From NCBI GenBank assembly GCA_947561395.2, contig OX387187.1, positions 3,354,976 through 3,418,975 on the forward strand: a stretch of 64,000 nucleotides of DNA, written 5' to 3'. The notes beneath the pieces are model-generated. The model was not told where the DNA came from and did not search any database. It saw only the letters and a list, made by a program, of their open reading frames with translations. This document shows, piece after piece, positions 1 through 12,700 of this stretch; the stretch's first letter is position 1; each line of letters begins with the position of its first letter. This DNA is from Buxus sempervirens (taxonomy: Eukaryota; Streptophyta; Magnoliopsida; Buxales; Buxaceae). Position numbers and translations under genes: made by a program.

Positions 1-539
1 TAAAAAGAATATTAGCAAAAGCAATTAAAGAGGATTTATTTGGATGGTATTTCTTTAACATTTTGCCAGCATAACTCACCTTCCACCGTTCGAATGGAAT
101 CTCCCCCTCACCACGGGGAGTCCAGTACCATGCATAGAAGTGACAAATGGTGAGAAACAAGTGATAACTGATAAGTAATATATTATTCAATAGTAAGAGA
201 ACTAAAAAAATTTTTGTGTATTAATATTTATCAAAAAAAGAAAGGAAGAAAGTAACATATGTGTTTACCTTGCTCTTACCTTCAAATATGGTGATGTTGG
301 GGTCCTCCAGATGATGGAGACAACAACTTTGGAGCCTCCTTCAATTTAAAAAAAAAATACTCCTTCCTTGTCTTCAAGAGATCAAAAGAGGAGAAGGGAG
401 GTGAAGAGGGAAGTTTTAAGGGTAAAATGGGAACAAGTAGAGGGTTGGGTGGTTAGGGATGGCTTTAGATGGTTTTGGGATGAGGGGGACCAATGAAGAA
501 GAAGGGGGGACCAACCTTGAGCAATGGGGGCTGGGAACC

Positions 540-549
540 CCTTTTATAG
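540..549 (-). promoter_or_regulatory. TATA box of LTR T1
   Basis: The minus strand reads CTATAAAAGG. It lies downstream of the palindromic block at 570-710 and about 260 bp upstream of the splice donor at 280/279, the same layout as in T4 and T6. Confidence 0.6.
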
Positions 550-664
550 AAAAAAATTTCCGAAACCGCACTTGGCCCGAACCGCACTTGAAGTGCAGTC
601 GAGCCGCCCATGTGCACAAATCTTCGCAAATCTGCCAGCTGTCACCGAAGATAAGATTTCATCT

Positions 665-705
665 GCATTTTAAGTGCGGTCTAGGCCAAACCGCACTTAA
701 AATGC
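665..705. repeat. Perfect 16-bp inverted repeat upstream of the T1 TATA box
   Basis: Arm 665-680 (GCATTTTAAGTGCGGT) and arm 690-705 are exact reverse complements with a 9-nt spacer. Related shorter copies of the ACCGCACTT word lie at about 567-600. This matches the promoter-proximal palindrome blocks of T4, T5 and T6, but with an unrelated word. Confidence 0.85.
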
Positions 706-1418
706 GGTCACGCACGTTTTTAAAATGTGTGATTTGAATCCAGTTATTAAACTTGGTTTATAAACAAGATTTTGTCCGATTTTTTCGGATTTTTGAATAT
801 TTTAATATAAAAAAATCAAGATTTTTTTATAAAAATATTATTTAATTCTCGATATTTATTTGTTTCAACTTTTTCTGCTCTTTGGCCACACGGGAAATTT
901 TCCTGAAACTTTGACCGGATATAACTTTTCCGTCTGATGTTCGATTTTAGCAAACTTAGTGGCGTTGGAATCAAGTCGATATTCCATATCCATTGAGCTA
1001 AAGTTTGGAGACAAATTCAGGCTTTTTAAACAGAAGTGCAAAACTGCTCCCGGGAATGCAGTTTTGCTCATATCTTGCTTTCCGGGACTCCGATTCCAGC
1101 AAACTCAATTGCATTGGAATCGTGATGGGATCCTCTATCTAATGGGATCAAGTTGGGCAGCTGAATTGGGTTCAAACAGAAAGTCAATTTTTGCTCCCCA
1201 CAAGTTTTACCAACTCATAACTTCCTTATCTGGACTCCGATTTGCGCAAACTCAGTTGCGTTGGAGTCGTGTCGGAATTCTCTTTTCAATAAGAAGAAGT
1301 TTGATGGTCAATTCTCATTGGATCAAAAAGTCATTTTTTTTACCCTTCCGGGTTTGACTTTTCAATTTGAATTCTTATTTTCTGCATTTTTTGGGGTGCA
1401 AAAATCAGGTGCTAACAA

Positions 1419-2408
1419 GGTTATTATTGGATGATGATGGAGACAAACTGCTACACCCATGTCCGAAAGTGCCATTTGTATCAGATCTATGCAGATAACA
1501 TCTATGTGCCGCCAAACACATTGCATTCCATGACTTCACTGTGGCCGTTTTCTATATGGTGAATTGACATGATAGGCCAGATTCATCCAAAAGCTTCAAC
1601 TGGACATCGATTCATCTTGGTCGCGATTGACTACTTCACCAAATGTGTAGAAGCCATGTCCTTCAGAGATGTGAAGAAGTCTCATGTCTTAAGGTTCATC
1701 AAAAACAACATCGTGTGTCGTTACGGCATGCTTGAAGCTATTATCACACACAATGCAATGAACTTGAGTAATAAAGACATGGACAAGATGTGTGAGGACC
1801 TGAAGATCAGACATCTGAACTCCATGGCATATCGGCCTAAGATGAATGGAGCAGTAGAGGCCGCCAACAAGAATCTACAGAAAATACTAGAGAAAATGGC
1901 AATTACTTACAAAGATTGCCATGAAAAGTTGCCATACGCACTGCACGCGTATCAGACATCGATCAGAACCTCGACCGGGGCAACTCCCTTCTCTCTGGTG
2001 TATGGAATGGAAGCAGTTCTTCCCGTGGAAATACAGATCCCTTCACTTCGAATCCTAAAGGAAGCCAAGATTGATGACATTGAATGGGAGTAGTCTAGAT
2101 TTGACCAACTTCAGTTATTGGATGAGAAAAGAATCAAAGCATTGTGTCATGGCTAGCTCTATCAACAGAGAGTGGCCCGGGCCTACAATAAAAAAGTAAA
2201 GCCACGACACTTCAAGGTGGGTGACCTTGTGCTAAAAAGAATCTTTCCTCACCAAGAAGACAACAAAGGAAAGTTCAAGCCAAACTACGAAGAGCCATTT
2301 GTAGTTCACAAGGTTCTGTCCAAAGGGGCATTAATTCTACAAGAGATGGATGGAGCCATTTTTCCTGAGCCGATAAATGCAGACGCAGTTAAATTGTACT
2401 ATGCTTAG
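1419..2408 (+). pseudogene. Broken Ty3/gypsy (Tat) integrase, C-terminal part of pol
   Basis: One frame encodes the end of the zinc-binding region (YYW..., CHLYQIYADN), the integrase core and the C-terminal domain ending PEPINADAVKLYYA. It is closely similar to residues 867-1195 of the T5 pol at 27716-31303. Damage is clear. There are in-frame stops at 1560, 2091 and 2154. The second cysteine of the CxxC zinc motif is a tyrosine. The second catalytic aspartate is a histidine (THNA where T5 has SDNA). The first Asp (IDMIG) and the Glu (GAVEAANK) remain. The 5' part of pol is cut off by LTR T1. It is the internal region of the element whose 3' LTR is T2. Confidence 0.9.
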
Positions 2409-4488
2409 GATCATTCTGATCGGGAAATGAAGAGAGGCAATTTTTGAGCCTCAATAAAATTCTTTCAACCCAATAAATGTGTCCTACATGATAAACTGGG
2501 CATTTTGAAAAAAAAAAACAAAAATTGGGAAAATGAGTACCCAACAAAAACAAAGAAAAATGAAAAATCAGGATGTAGGCCCCAAAATCAATAAAAGGTA
2601 GAAACACTGTTTGAAAAAAACAGCCTTTTGAGTCATTTGTCTTTTTTTCATAACCCAGAACCCAACCTACATTTCATCCTATCTTTAAGACCTCTCGGAT
2701 CCCAAGAAGAATGATCTTGGCAGAAATCCAGTTTGCATTGGTTGGCGATGACAAAATCAATGGCTTTTAGAAAGTTTGGACATAGTGAAAACCCGAAAAA
2801 GGGCACTGTGTGCAAAAATGACCAATCTTGGCCAAAGAAAAAGAAAGAAAGAAAGAACGAAAAAAAAGAAGAGAGAAGAAAGGGCATCAAAATGGTCAAG
2901 TTTGGATTGAGCAGAGCAGGAAACAGAATGAGCCGGAAGCAAAACAGAGCAGTGAATCAAGAAAATCTGAAAGATACCAAGGATGAACAAAGTGAAGTTG
3001 AAGGGCTCAAGCCAGCAGACTTCGTTTGAGGCAAAGCATCACCGGCCTGTGATGACAATGTTACTAAAAATGCCAAGCACACTTAGTCCCATCTGATCCT
3101 AGGGACAAATCCTCTCGGAGTTGCTAACACTCTCACACACTAACACATCTGCTTTTCTTCTGCTTAGTTCAGCTTAACTGTTTTTGAAATAACTCCAACT
3201 TGTGCTGCTAACCTAAGTCCACCAGGTTCATGACTTGGATAAGAGGCCCCCCATTTCTGTAGCAGGCAATGATCAAAAGAAGAAATTGAAAATTTTTGAT
3301 AATACTCCCTAGCGAGTCACAACTGAAGGTTTTTCTTTTGTTTCCTTTTAGGAACAATCTGGCAAGAGAAGAAGAAAGAGGAAAAGGAGACTCATTTCAA
3401 CAAATCCCCAACGAAGTTCCTTCCAGGAATGAAGCACCTCTCACACCAGATGCGTCCATGGTTGGTGAAAAGAAAGCAAGAACCTCCAAGGAAAGAAGGG
3501 CATTTCCTATCCAAACCCCAGTGGAGCTTCATTACCTAAAGAATAGTACCTAAGGTGAGAAGGACATCAGGTAGTGGAAGATGCACCAAAGCAATGCCCA
3601 ACAGGAGAAGGATGGCATCACCTTTTCACTTGGATGAAGAAAGTCGATAGAAGGGTAAAAGGCTACTCCACTCGCTCCCTAGCGGCGTTATCTATAACCA
3701 GGAGGAGCCTTATCCTAAGAAGAACAAGAGAATGAAGAGCACTCTACTACAAATCCTCAGCAAGGATCCCACAATTCAAAAAGTCCTACCATAAAAGCCT
3801 CACCAAAGGACGAAGGAAAAGCTCTTCAAAAATTTCCAAGAGGAGTTATCTTTAACTAAAAAGAGTCTCACTCCAAGCAAAACAGCCTGAAGGAAAAGAA
3901 ACAAAAGAAGATCTCAAGACATGAAAAAGCAGAAAGAATGAAAGTCTGAGGGCAGAGATCATCCTTTTGTAATTTTGGTACCCCTTTTTGTAATTTTTGT
4001 TACCACTTTTGTAAACAGAATAGGTTTGGTGAAGAGCTCCTTGGAATGCCTGGCAGTAGTGAAAGTCCCTTTGAAGCCTCATCATTAAATCCAAAAAATA
4101 AATAAAATAAAAAAGGAAAAAAAATTCAAGTCAAAGGGTAATGAAAATGAAAATGAAAAAAAAAACCTTAAAAGCTTTAATGGAACAAACGAAGAAACAA
4201 AGAACAGTGTTGAGCGCCCCTACATTGACACCCAAAAAGGTAGGCGCGTATAAGTCCAAGCCTCATCCTTTTTAAACTAAAAGACAGGGAATGCATTTGT
4301 AAGCCGAATGGCACGTAAACTCCCAAAACCCTGAAGTACGCCAGAAGAATGCAAACTTTGCGTTAGGCGCTTCCCAAAAAAAATAGTCAAAGGACTTAGC
4401 TTATCGACAATGTCACAGAATGCAAAAATCATGGTTCTTTTATTTCTTTTCCATTCATCAGCAAGGTGACTCCGCAAAGAAAGGTAGC
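2409..4488 (+). other. 3' noncoding segment of the T2 element, ending in the polypurine tract
   Basis: This is about 2.1 kb between the integrase stop and the T2 LTR. I see no convincing reading frame on either strand, and no antisense ORF of the kind in the matching segment of T5. It has many A-rich and GA-rich runs. The last bases, GCAAAGAAAGGTAGC at about 4474-4488, are the likely polypurine tract. They align with GCAAAGAGGGGCAGT next to the T5 3' LTR. Confidence 0.6.
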
Positions 4489-6292
4489 TGTAAGCACCCA
4501 ATTTTGCTAAAGGAAGAATTGGTCATTAATTTTCACATCGTTTGGAAGAGAATTTTGACACGATTCCAACGTCACTAATTGTATGTGAATCGGGGTCCAA
4601 ATAAAAAAGATATGGCTAAAATTGTTTCAAGTTTTTTATATATAAACTTTTGTAATTCGATTTGCCACATGGCAAAACTAGAGTTCACAAAAGAAAAAGG
4701 TTTTAAAAAGTAGATAAGACAAAAAGAAAAAAAAAAGATAATGAAATAAAAAATAATATATATATATATATAAACCTTTAAAGGATTGTGTCACCGAGAA
4801 GGAGGCTCCTTCATTAATGAAGATGGGAGATAAAGAGAGACCCCACGTGGGTCTCTCTTCACCTTTATTTATGAAGATGGGAGATAAAGAGAGGGACCAG
4901 TGTGGGTCCCTCTCTTTTTTCTTTCTCCCCTTTCACTCTTGTTGGCACAAGTGCTCCCTCTTGGTGGCTCTCCCTCTTCCTCTTGGTGGAAAAGGTCAGC
5001 CCTTTCACTCTTGCTGGTACACTCTCTCCCTCTTGGGGCTCTCCCTCTTCCTCTGGGTGGAAAAGGACGGTGGGGAGTGGTTTGGTAGGAGAGACATCAA
5101 GTCACTCCATCACCTGTCTAAATGGGGAGGATGTATACAAGAAGGGAGGCAGGTCATCTCTAAGAAGGGGAAGAAAAAAAAAATAGAGAGTACGTAGTCT
5201 GAGAATTTTGAGAGGGATCATCAGCAACCAAAAAAAAAGAGCAGTATCAAGGCTCCCAGGCTTCCAACGAGCTAAGCATCAACTCCTGTGGATCCTCTTT
5301 GGTGGGTTCAGCAACCTGCAGAGACCATCTTTTGATCTAGAATCAGGTGAGTAAATTAAAGTCCTGTATCTTCTTTCCTCACCAATCATATTGTTCACTT
5401 AAAAAGAATGAATCTACTTGAATTCAAAGTATGTTTTGGTTTGAGGAAACTGCCTGAACGTGGAATTGGAATGTGGGATTTCTTCTTTTGAATTATTTTG
5501 TGCATGGTAGTGAGCAGAAAATGTGGGGTTTGGCTTTGTTATAAGTGAGCTTATCTTTTTAGAAAAGGATAAGGATAGGTTTTGCCTTCATGAACAAAAG
5601 AGAGGAGAAGTGAAATAAACATTTGTTTTGATCTCTTTTGGTTTGGTTTTGTTTTCATTCAAGTTTCTTGAACTTGCTATGCTCACTGCTCACACATCAT
5701 GAGTAGTGAGCACCCACGTTTGGTACAATTTCAGCCAAGGTGAGTCAACATCCACATTCATATGCTTGCTTTTTAGGATTCAATTCCTCAAATTCTTTTA
5801 TTTTATTTATTAACTCATGAATTAGTTCATATTGTTTACACTAGTACTTACTCTATAATGTCACATGCCAGCTTACTAGGTCCCCCTTTTTTTTTTGTTC
5901 TAACCCTCTTATGTTTAAATAATCCATGAATTCGTTTATGTGATTTATGTCCCCATGCATATTTCAAGTTCTTCTTGTTTTATGTGTTTTTATCATTTTA
6001 GTTAGGTTTGCCTCTCTTTTATTGTTTCGTGTTTGCTCTAGGATGATCTTATTTACTATTTTGCATTTAAAATTTTCCTGGTTAGGATTATCAAGTCATT
6101 TAAAATAAACAAAAAAAGAAGGGGGGGTGTCTACAGACTTTCCAAGTTCACAACCAGGTTTCTTACCTGAATCTCTGATAGCAGACCAAGCCAATTAGGC
6201 CAGGTGTCTACCTGCACTCCTTCAGGTAGTGGCAACTCCATACCCCTGACACTCACATTTCGAGACTCGTCGTGTACGCATCCACGTGCGCA
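4489..6292 (+). mobile_element. T2: Tat-type 3' LTR
   Basis: It starts TGTAAGCACC right after the polypurine tract and ends GTGCGCA at 6292. Near its end it carries the family words GGGGTGTCTACAG (about 6126) and GTAGTGGCAACTCC (about 6222). An AT run ending TATATAAACC at about 4762-4778 could be the TATA box. Two long palindromes follow at 4833-4916. Two copies of a CT-rich unit (about 4928-4995 and 5000-5068) come next. A near-perfect splice donor (TCAG then GTGAGTAA) is at 5346/5347. The 5' LTR of this element is not in the window. Confidence 0.75.
4833..4916 (+). repeat. Two tandem long palindromes with different but compensated stems
   Basis: Palindrome 1 at 4833-4859 has 11-bp arms (AAGAGAGACCC / GGGTCTCTCTT) and a 5-nt spacer. 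Palindrome 2 at 4887-4916 has 12-bp arms (AAGAGAGGGACC / GGTCCCTCTCTT) and a 6-nt spacer. They sit in tandem units that share the word ATGAAGATGGGAGATA. The stems differ, yet both are perfectly paired. Confidence 0.85.
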
Positions 6293-7746
6293 TACCTACT
6301 ATGAAAATAATCATCAAAGAGCTTTTTATGCTCATCGGACTTGAACCTCCTATCTACCTCAACTCTAGGTCTCTTGGAAGGATTGCTACTAGATGTTCTA
6401 ACCATCTAAGAGTGGAATAGAAAAGGGGAAAAACAATAGAAAACAGAAAAAGAAAGAAATAGGTAATTAGAAAGAAAAACAAGAAATAAAGAATAAGAAT
6501 ATGAAATTCAAATTCTAAAAATGAAAGGGCTGAATTATATATTAAAGCATGGGTAGACATATTAGAAAAACCTCTGAAAAGCAGAGAAATCAAAAGCTAA
6601 AATAGAAAATTTAAGAACAGAAATTTATTTCTCAACACAGGCTTGGTGCCCGACATGACGTTCGAGCATTTGCCTGAGCGACCAAAGTCGAAATTTTCCA
6701 AATTTAGGGATTTTGCCAAAAATGATCAAAATGTGAAAACCATTCAATGAATCCACTCAAAATCACTAATAGAACATGCCAAGAAGTAAAAGAAACTAAT
6801 TCAAGTAGAAATACTTCAGTATTGAAGTCAAAACAAAAATTTTAAGATGAAAACCCTAGAACTTGAGATAAACGAAAACCCTATGTAGATCATGACTAGT
6901 AAGCAATAAATCCACAAATACTCACCTTTAAATCGTGGTTGGAAGGTAGTCTTGAGCTCTAAAAATTTGGACGAAGCACGGGCGCGAGTGAGAGCTTGAG
7001 TGTAGGGTTGGTTTTTGGAAATAAAGAAAGTAAAATAAAAAGGAAGAATCGGGTTTTAAAAAGGGCACAGAGAACAGTCTCTCGAGCGCCCATGAGCGCT
7101 ATCCCAAGCATCCAGCTATTTTTTAAAAACAAATTGAAAAATGAAAATAAAAATATAATAAAATATTAGATGTTATGAAAATTTGAAATTCTTAAATTTT
7201 TCTGTGTTATGCCATGACTGAATTTAAAATAAAATAGGCAGTTTATTGAATGGGCTAAATAAAGTCAAATGAAATAAAATAATTGATCATATTATATGAA
7301 TACTTGAGGATGCATGGATAGTTTATAATATACTTGAATTATTGGTTAATGCTTGTTGAGCTGGTTGTAGTAGGACATGCTTGAGTGTTGTGAAGCAGTG
7401 CGCAATGTGGAACAATTATTGAGTGTGAAACCCTATGCAACATGGGATATGTAAAGTATATATATAATGTGTAAGTATGTAGTGTGGATATGATATTTTG
7501 GTACCAGTTAAAGCTAGAAGAAAATTTATAATTCTCTCCTCAAGCTTTCGTATAAGCGGACACGTTTATATGTAGAGATTGATGGAAGAAAGGGTTGTGG
7601 ATTTCTTCTAAAGTATTTTCGAATAAGAGATATTTTGAAAGAATGAAAGACAAGAAATTCTTTTCTTTGGAATTGTGTGTTGAATTTGCATGAGACATGG
7701 TTGTTTTAAATTTCGAGGACGAAATTTTTTTGTTAGGTGCGTAGAT
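6293..7746. other. Decayed retrotransposon remnants, AT-rich
   Basis: No coding frame is supported. The minus strand carries a strong splice donor (TAAAG then GTGAGTATT) at 6926/6925, as in the LTR leaders elsewhere, so about 6293-7150 is probably a reverse-oriented LTR piece. The right end (about 7700-7746) contains AATTTCGAGGACGAAATTT followed by a T/G-rich run. That word is typical of the 3' end of chromovirus (Tekay/Del-like) pol, just before the 3' LTR. It suggests that K1 is the 3' LTR of an element whose body has eroded. Confidence 0.45.
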
Positions 7747-9480
7747 TGTAAAACCCTGGAATTTCCTAATTTAATATAAATAAATAATTAATAAGTAAAC
7801 TAGAGAGATTTGGAAGTATAAATAAATTTAAAAAGGAAAAATAGGAATTAAGTATAGGAATCTAATTTATATCATAAGTGAGAATTTGTCGAATTAATAT
7901 TTGGGATTAAAATTTCAAATTAAAATAAGAATAATAGAATTTGGAGAATTATGGAGAAATTAAATGATTAAGTGTGGAAATTAAAGAAAGGGCATTTTGT
8001 TCATTCTTAATTAGTCAAATCCATGAAAAGAATAAAATAATTAATTACTAAGTTAAGAATCTTAATTAGACCAAATATGAGTTTAGATGGATTTAAATAA
8101 TAAACTTAAGGTTTAAAAGAAGGAAAAAGGGCCTAATTGTAATTATGCTTATTTAGGACCTTAATTTTAGTAATATGTGAGATCATAAAGTGATTAGCTA
8201 ATATTTAAAATAAGGATCATAAATAGCACGAAAATTAATTAGATTAGAAGTTTCTTACGAGTTAGATTTAAGGGAAAATAATTAAAAGGAGAGATAAGAT
8301 ATGAAAGGTTTCCAAATAGAATTGGGAATCCTAGTTGGAAAGTCTCCTAAACCTATTAAGACTTCTAATTAGGTGAGCCTATAAAAGGAAGGCATTAGGG
8401 AAGGTTTGGGGTTTTCATTAAGTCAATCATGAGGAGAAAAGAAGAGAGAAAATTCATGCATAGGGCTGAAGAAAAATGTGTTTTATGAAGGAGTGTTGCA
8501 GAATTCCGACTAGCAGTAATGGAATTAAGATCAAGAGAGATCCAACTGTTGGATTGGCCTCAAATTTGGAAGTTATGTTCCTGATCTGTAGGGCTTCAAT
8601 CGGAATGGTGGAGATTTGATTTGGAGAAGTCTAGAGTGGTGCGATAAATCCCAGAAATTCGGTGGACATTCAGGTTTCTTGGAAGAAAGGTTCTATATGT
8701 TAAAGCAAGTAGCAACCACTTTGAAAAACTGGAGAAATTGCATGATTTTCGTATGGTTTAGATCTTTTATCATGGTTTGTTTTGATTCAGATCTTGGTTT
8801 GGAAAGTTGAGAGTTTTATAAGATGGTTTTGCTTTCATACACTTTTACAGAAATCAAGAAAAGTGATGATCATAAGAGAATTAATTTAGTAGGAAACTTT
8901 AGATCAACGTATAATTACTGAAAATAGGTTAGGGTTGTCGTAGAAGTAGTTTAGAATTAAGATATGAAGATTAGAAACAATTAAAACTATAAAAAGTATT
9001 TTGTATTTTGGAAATAAAAAAACCCAGAAAATATAGTGAAATTTGGCCGAGCGCCCAACAGGTCGCTTGAGCACAATCGCAGATGCCTTGCCTGTGTATT
9101 TAAAAAACATAATAACAGAACCTTGAAACTCAATGCCCGGGAGGACGCTCGTGTGCAATCTCGAGCGTCTAAGCAAAATTTCACCCAGAATAGGGCGCTT
9201 AATAGGCCGCTCGAGCGCAATGTCGAGAGACCACTGTCAAATTTTTTTGAACTTTGGATTTTGTGCCCAAATCTATTTTTAATGATTTTTCTTGGAATTA
9301 TAAAGTTGTAACACTTGTAATTGGTTTAATTTGAGATGTAAGAAGTGGCGGTATCAAATTTGGATAAAACAATAGTAATTTCGAACGATGAATGTAAAGA
9401 GGGATTTTATAGAGATTTTTGGAGGAATATGTGGACTTAACCTATTTAGATCAGGTTTTGGGTAACTTTACCTATTCCTA
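7747..9480 (+). mobile_element. K1: chromovirus-type LTR, left part
   Basis: It starts TGTAAAACCC like K4 and K7. A TATA box (CTATAAAAGG) lies at about 8380. The segment runs to the LINE insertion site; the LTR continues at 15491. No ORF in it is convincing. The preceding sequence looks like the end of a chromovirus pol. Confidence 0.65.
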
Positions 9481-9497
9481 AACTTCACCATAGACCT
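9481..9497. repeat. LINE target-site duplication, left copy
   Basis: AACTTCACCATAGACCT is repeated exactly at 15491-15507 on the other side of the LINE. Its last T may belong to the poly(A) tail, so the TSD is 16-17 bp. Confidence 0.95.
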
Positions 9498-9747
9498 TTT
9501 TTTTTTGGGAAAAAACCCACTAAGGCATGAAAAACCTTAGTGGCACTCCATCGGTGGGAGGAGGGTTGAGGCAGACCCCGACTTGTATATTAAAATCAAA
9601 AAGATAAGTACATCTTCACGGGGGGACATAAAACCTTACCCCTATCAAAACCAAAAATAAGAGAAGCTAAAATCAAACCCTGGAAACTTACATCTAATCT
9701 GGGGGGGACATAATACCTGACCCCAGACCAAAACCACAATACCATCA

Positions 9748-12700
9748 TTAATATCCAATAGAAAATAAACCTGTTCTATCATGGAACAAACAATTTTTAA
9801 CTGAATCGGATAAATCAGAATGATTCTCATGCACATGATTAGTAAAATGGTTGCAGCTCTCATTAGCCAATCTATCTGCAACTGAATTTGCTTCCCTGTA
9901 GATATGATGCACATCCCGACTGAAAACTTGAAGTCTTTCTTTTATTTCTCTCCATCCAAGAAGAAGCTTCCAAGGGATGGAAGCAAAACCTGCAATAATA
10001 TCCACAATAACCTTAGAATCTAACTAAATATGAAGATCTTGGATACCATACCTGTCTGCCAAACGAAGACCATCCTGTAGCGCAAAAAATTCTGCCATAA
10101 TATTTGAATGATGACCGTAGTAAGCAGAGAAGGCAACAATAAAATGGCCGGAATCATTCCGAATTACACCACCTCCTCCACTCATCCCAGGATTTCCTTT
10201 AGCAGCTCCATCGACATTCAAAATATAATAGTGATTCCAACTTCTTTTCCATCTAACAAATTTTGGAATGGGAGTACGAATAATAGGAGAGAAAATGTTC
10301 AACTACTGTAAAGTTGCAGCACTATCTGCCCCACAAGCTTTAGCAAGTTTTGTGTGGTAGGACACCTCTTGCATCCAACGCTACACCTTTGCAATAATCT
10401 GATTAGCAGACATATTCTCTCCCTCATACCTGCTTCTACACCTAGCTGTCCAGATTTCCCAGCATATAAAGAGAGGAATAGCTTTAAAGAGAATACTCAG
10501 CTGATCATTAGAATTTGAATGAGAAAACCAAAATGAAATTCTTGTCATCAGATCATGAAGAGGATGGAATTGACAAAGGAATAGAACAGCAAAATATTCC
10601 CATACCGATTTTGCTATATCTCCAAAGGAAAATAGGTGGTTCACAGATTCCCTTTTTTTAAGCAAACAGCAGTTGCATTGAGAACATAAATTAATTCCAC
10701 TTCCTTGAATACGATCATCAGTAGCCACTGCTCCCTTCAGAAGCTTCCAAGTAAAAACGCTTATTTTAGAAGATATAAAACTAATCTATAGATCCTTTCC
10801 CCATAAATAGGGAATACCTCTTCCTCTGATTAGGTTCCAAGCAGAAGCAGTAGAGAAAATTCCTGAAGATGATGGCATCCATAACGGTTTATCCTTTAAA
10901 ATAGTAGGCCTGAATTTAATGTCAACAACCTAATCAACCATATTATGAGGAAGAATTTGAGAGAGTAACTGTATATTCCATGAACCATTCCCATTGATGA
11001 AATCCACCACTAACAAATCAGTGTTTGGTATTGTATCCACTTGAACATAATCAGAAATTTTCCCAAGGCGAGACCACTGATCAAAGAGAAAATTAACTTT
11101 TCCTTCTTCCAAGGACCAAGCCGTGTTTGCAACAACAATGTCTTTAATTCTTAAGATGGCTTTCCAAATTTTTGAACTTCCACTTTTATCATGAATGTTA
11201 TGATAGTTCCGAGAAGGAAAATATTTGGAACACATGTATTGTGACCATAAGCTTTCCCCATGAAAGACCCTCCATCCCATTTTAATTTGGAGACTAACCA
11301 TAACATCAATAACAGATTTAATTTCCAATCCTCCCTCTGCCTTTGGTTTGGCAATTTTGTCCCAGCTCAACCAATGTTTTTTCAAGCCATGTTCAGAGCT
11401 TTCAGCCCAAAAAAAATTAGCAAAGATTGTTTCAATTCTTCTAAGAACTGCTTTGGGGAACAGAATAGCAGACAAGGAGTGAATTGGAATACGAGAAAGC
11501 ACGCTTTGAATGAGAATAATTTTACCTCCATGAGATAATAATTTAACTTTCCACCCACTGATACGCCTTTGGATCTTCTCAAGTAACTCAGAAAACAAAG
11601 ACAAATTGGCTCTTCCATGAAAGAGCGAGACACCCAGATATTTAATTGGAAGAGAAGATTTTCTGAATCCAGAGATAGCAAGAAGCATGTCGAGTCTTGA
11701 AGCTGACATTTTTGAAGAAGCAATTAAACCACTTTTCTCAACATTGATACGCTGCCCCGACGAGTTTTCATATGATCTGAGAAAATTCAGCAAGTTAACC
11801 ATGGAGCTTTTTCTACCATTAGTAAATATAAGCACATCATCAGCAAAAAATAAATGAGAAACTCTAACAGAATTCCTTCCTGTATGATAATGACCCAATG
11901 AACCCTCTTGAAGCAATAACTTGAGACCTCTGCTCAGAACCTCTTCAGCAATAATGAATAACAGCGGGGATAGAGGATCCCCTTGACGAAGGCCTCTAGA
12001 GGATTTGAAAAACCCACAAGGAGTACCATTTAAAAGAACACTAAACCAGAAATTTTCTAGACATCTTTGAATGAGATTACACCAAAAATCAGAAAATCCA
12101 AATCTCTTGCAAACCTCCATAATAAAGTCCCACTCCATTCTATCAAAAGCCTTAGCCATATCTATCTTGAGCATAACATTACTTCCCATACATTTTTGTT
12201 AATATCTTGGCAAAGTTCATGAGCCAAAGAAAAATTATCAGAATGTTTCGGCCTTTAACAAAAGCACATTGCTTATTGCTAATAATATCAGGAAGAATAG
12301 ATGAAAGCCTTGTAGCTAAGATCTTGGAAATGATCTTATAAGAAAAATTACAAAGGCTTATGGGGCAAAAATCAGAGAAAGATCTGGGCTTATCAACTTT
12401 GGGAATTAAAGCAATATGAGAAGCAGTAAAAGAAACAAGCAGAGGGCTACCGTTAAAAAATTCAAGCACAGCAGCAAACAAATCTGAAGCAATAGTATTC
12501 CAACAACTTTGAAAAAACCAGCCTGTGAATCCATCAAGACCAGGAGCACTATCCGGATTAAGGTCAAAAACAGCAATTTTTACTTCTTCAAGTGTAGGTA
12601 AAGAAGAGAGGGCTTCATTGGAATTTATATCCAGGATACTGGGAATCACATTCAAGCTTTCATTGAAAGAGTGATGAGCTGAAGAAAAGCAATTAGAGAA

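Larger units (their letters stand above)
1..1417 (-). mobile_element. T1: Tat-type LTR, partial (U5 end lies outside the window)
   Basis: Read on the minus strand this LTR starts at 1417 with TGTTAGCACC, close to the TGTAAGCACC start of T2, T3 and T4. It shares U3 text with them, such as the 'gactccgattc.agcaaactcagttgcgttggaat' family at about 930-1290. The TATA box is at 540-549. A consensus 5' splice donor (GAAG then GTAAGAGC) lies at 280/279, about 260 bp downstream of TATA. The LTR interrupts an older integrase sequence that resumes at 1419. The TSD cannot be checked because the other end is off the window. Nothing in 1-540 looks coding; it is transcribed LTR sequence. Confidence 0.75.
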
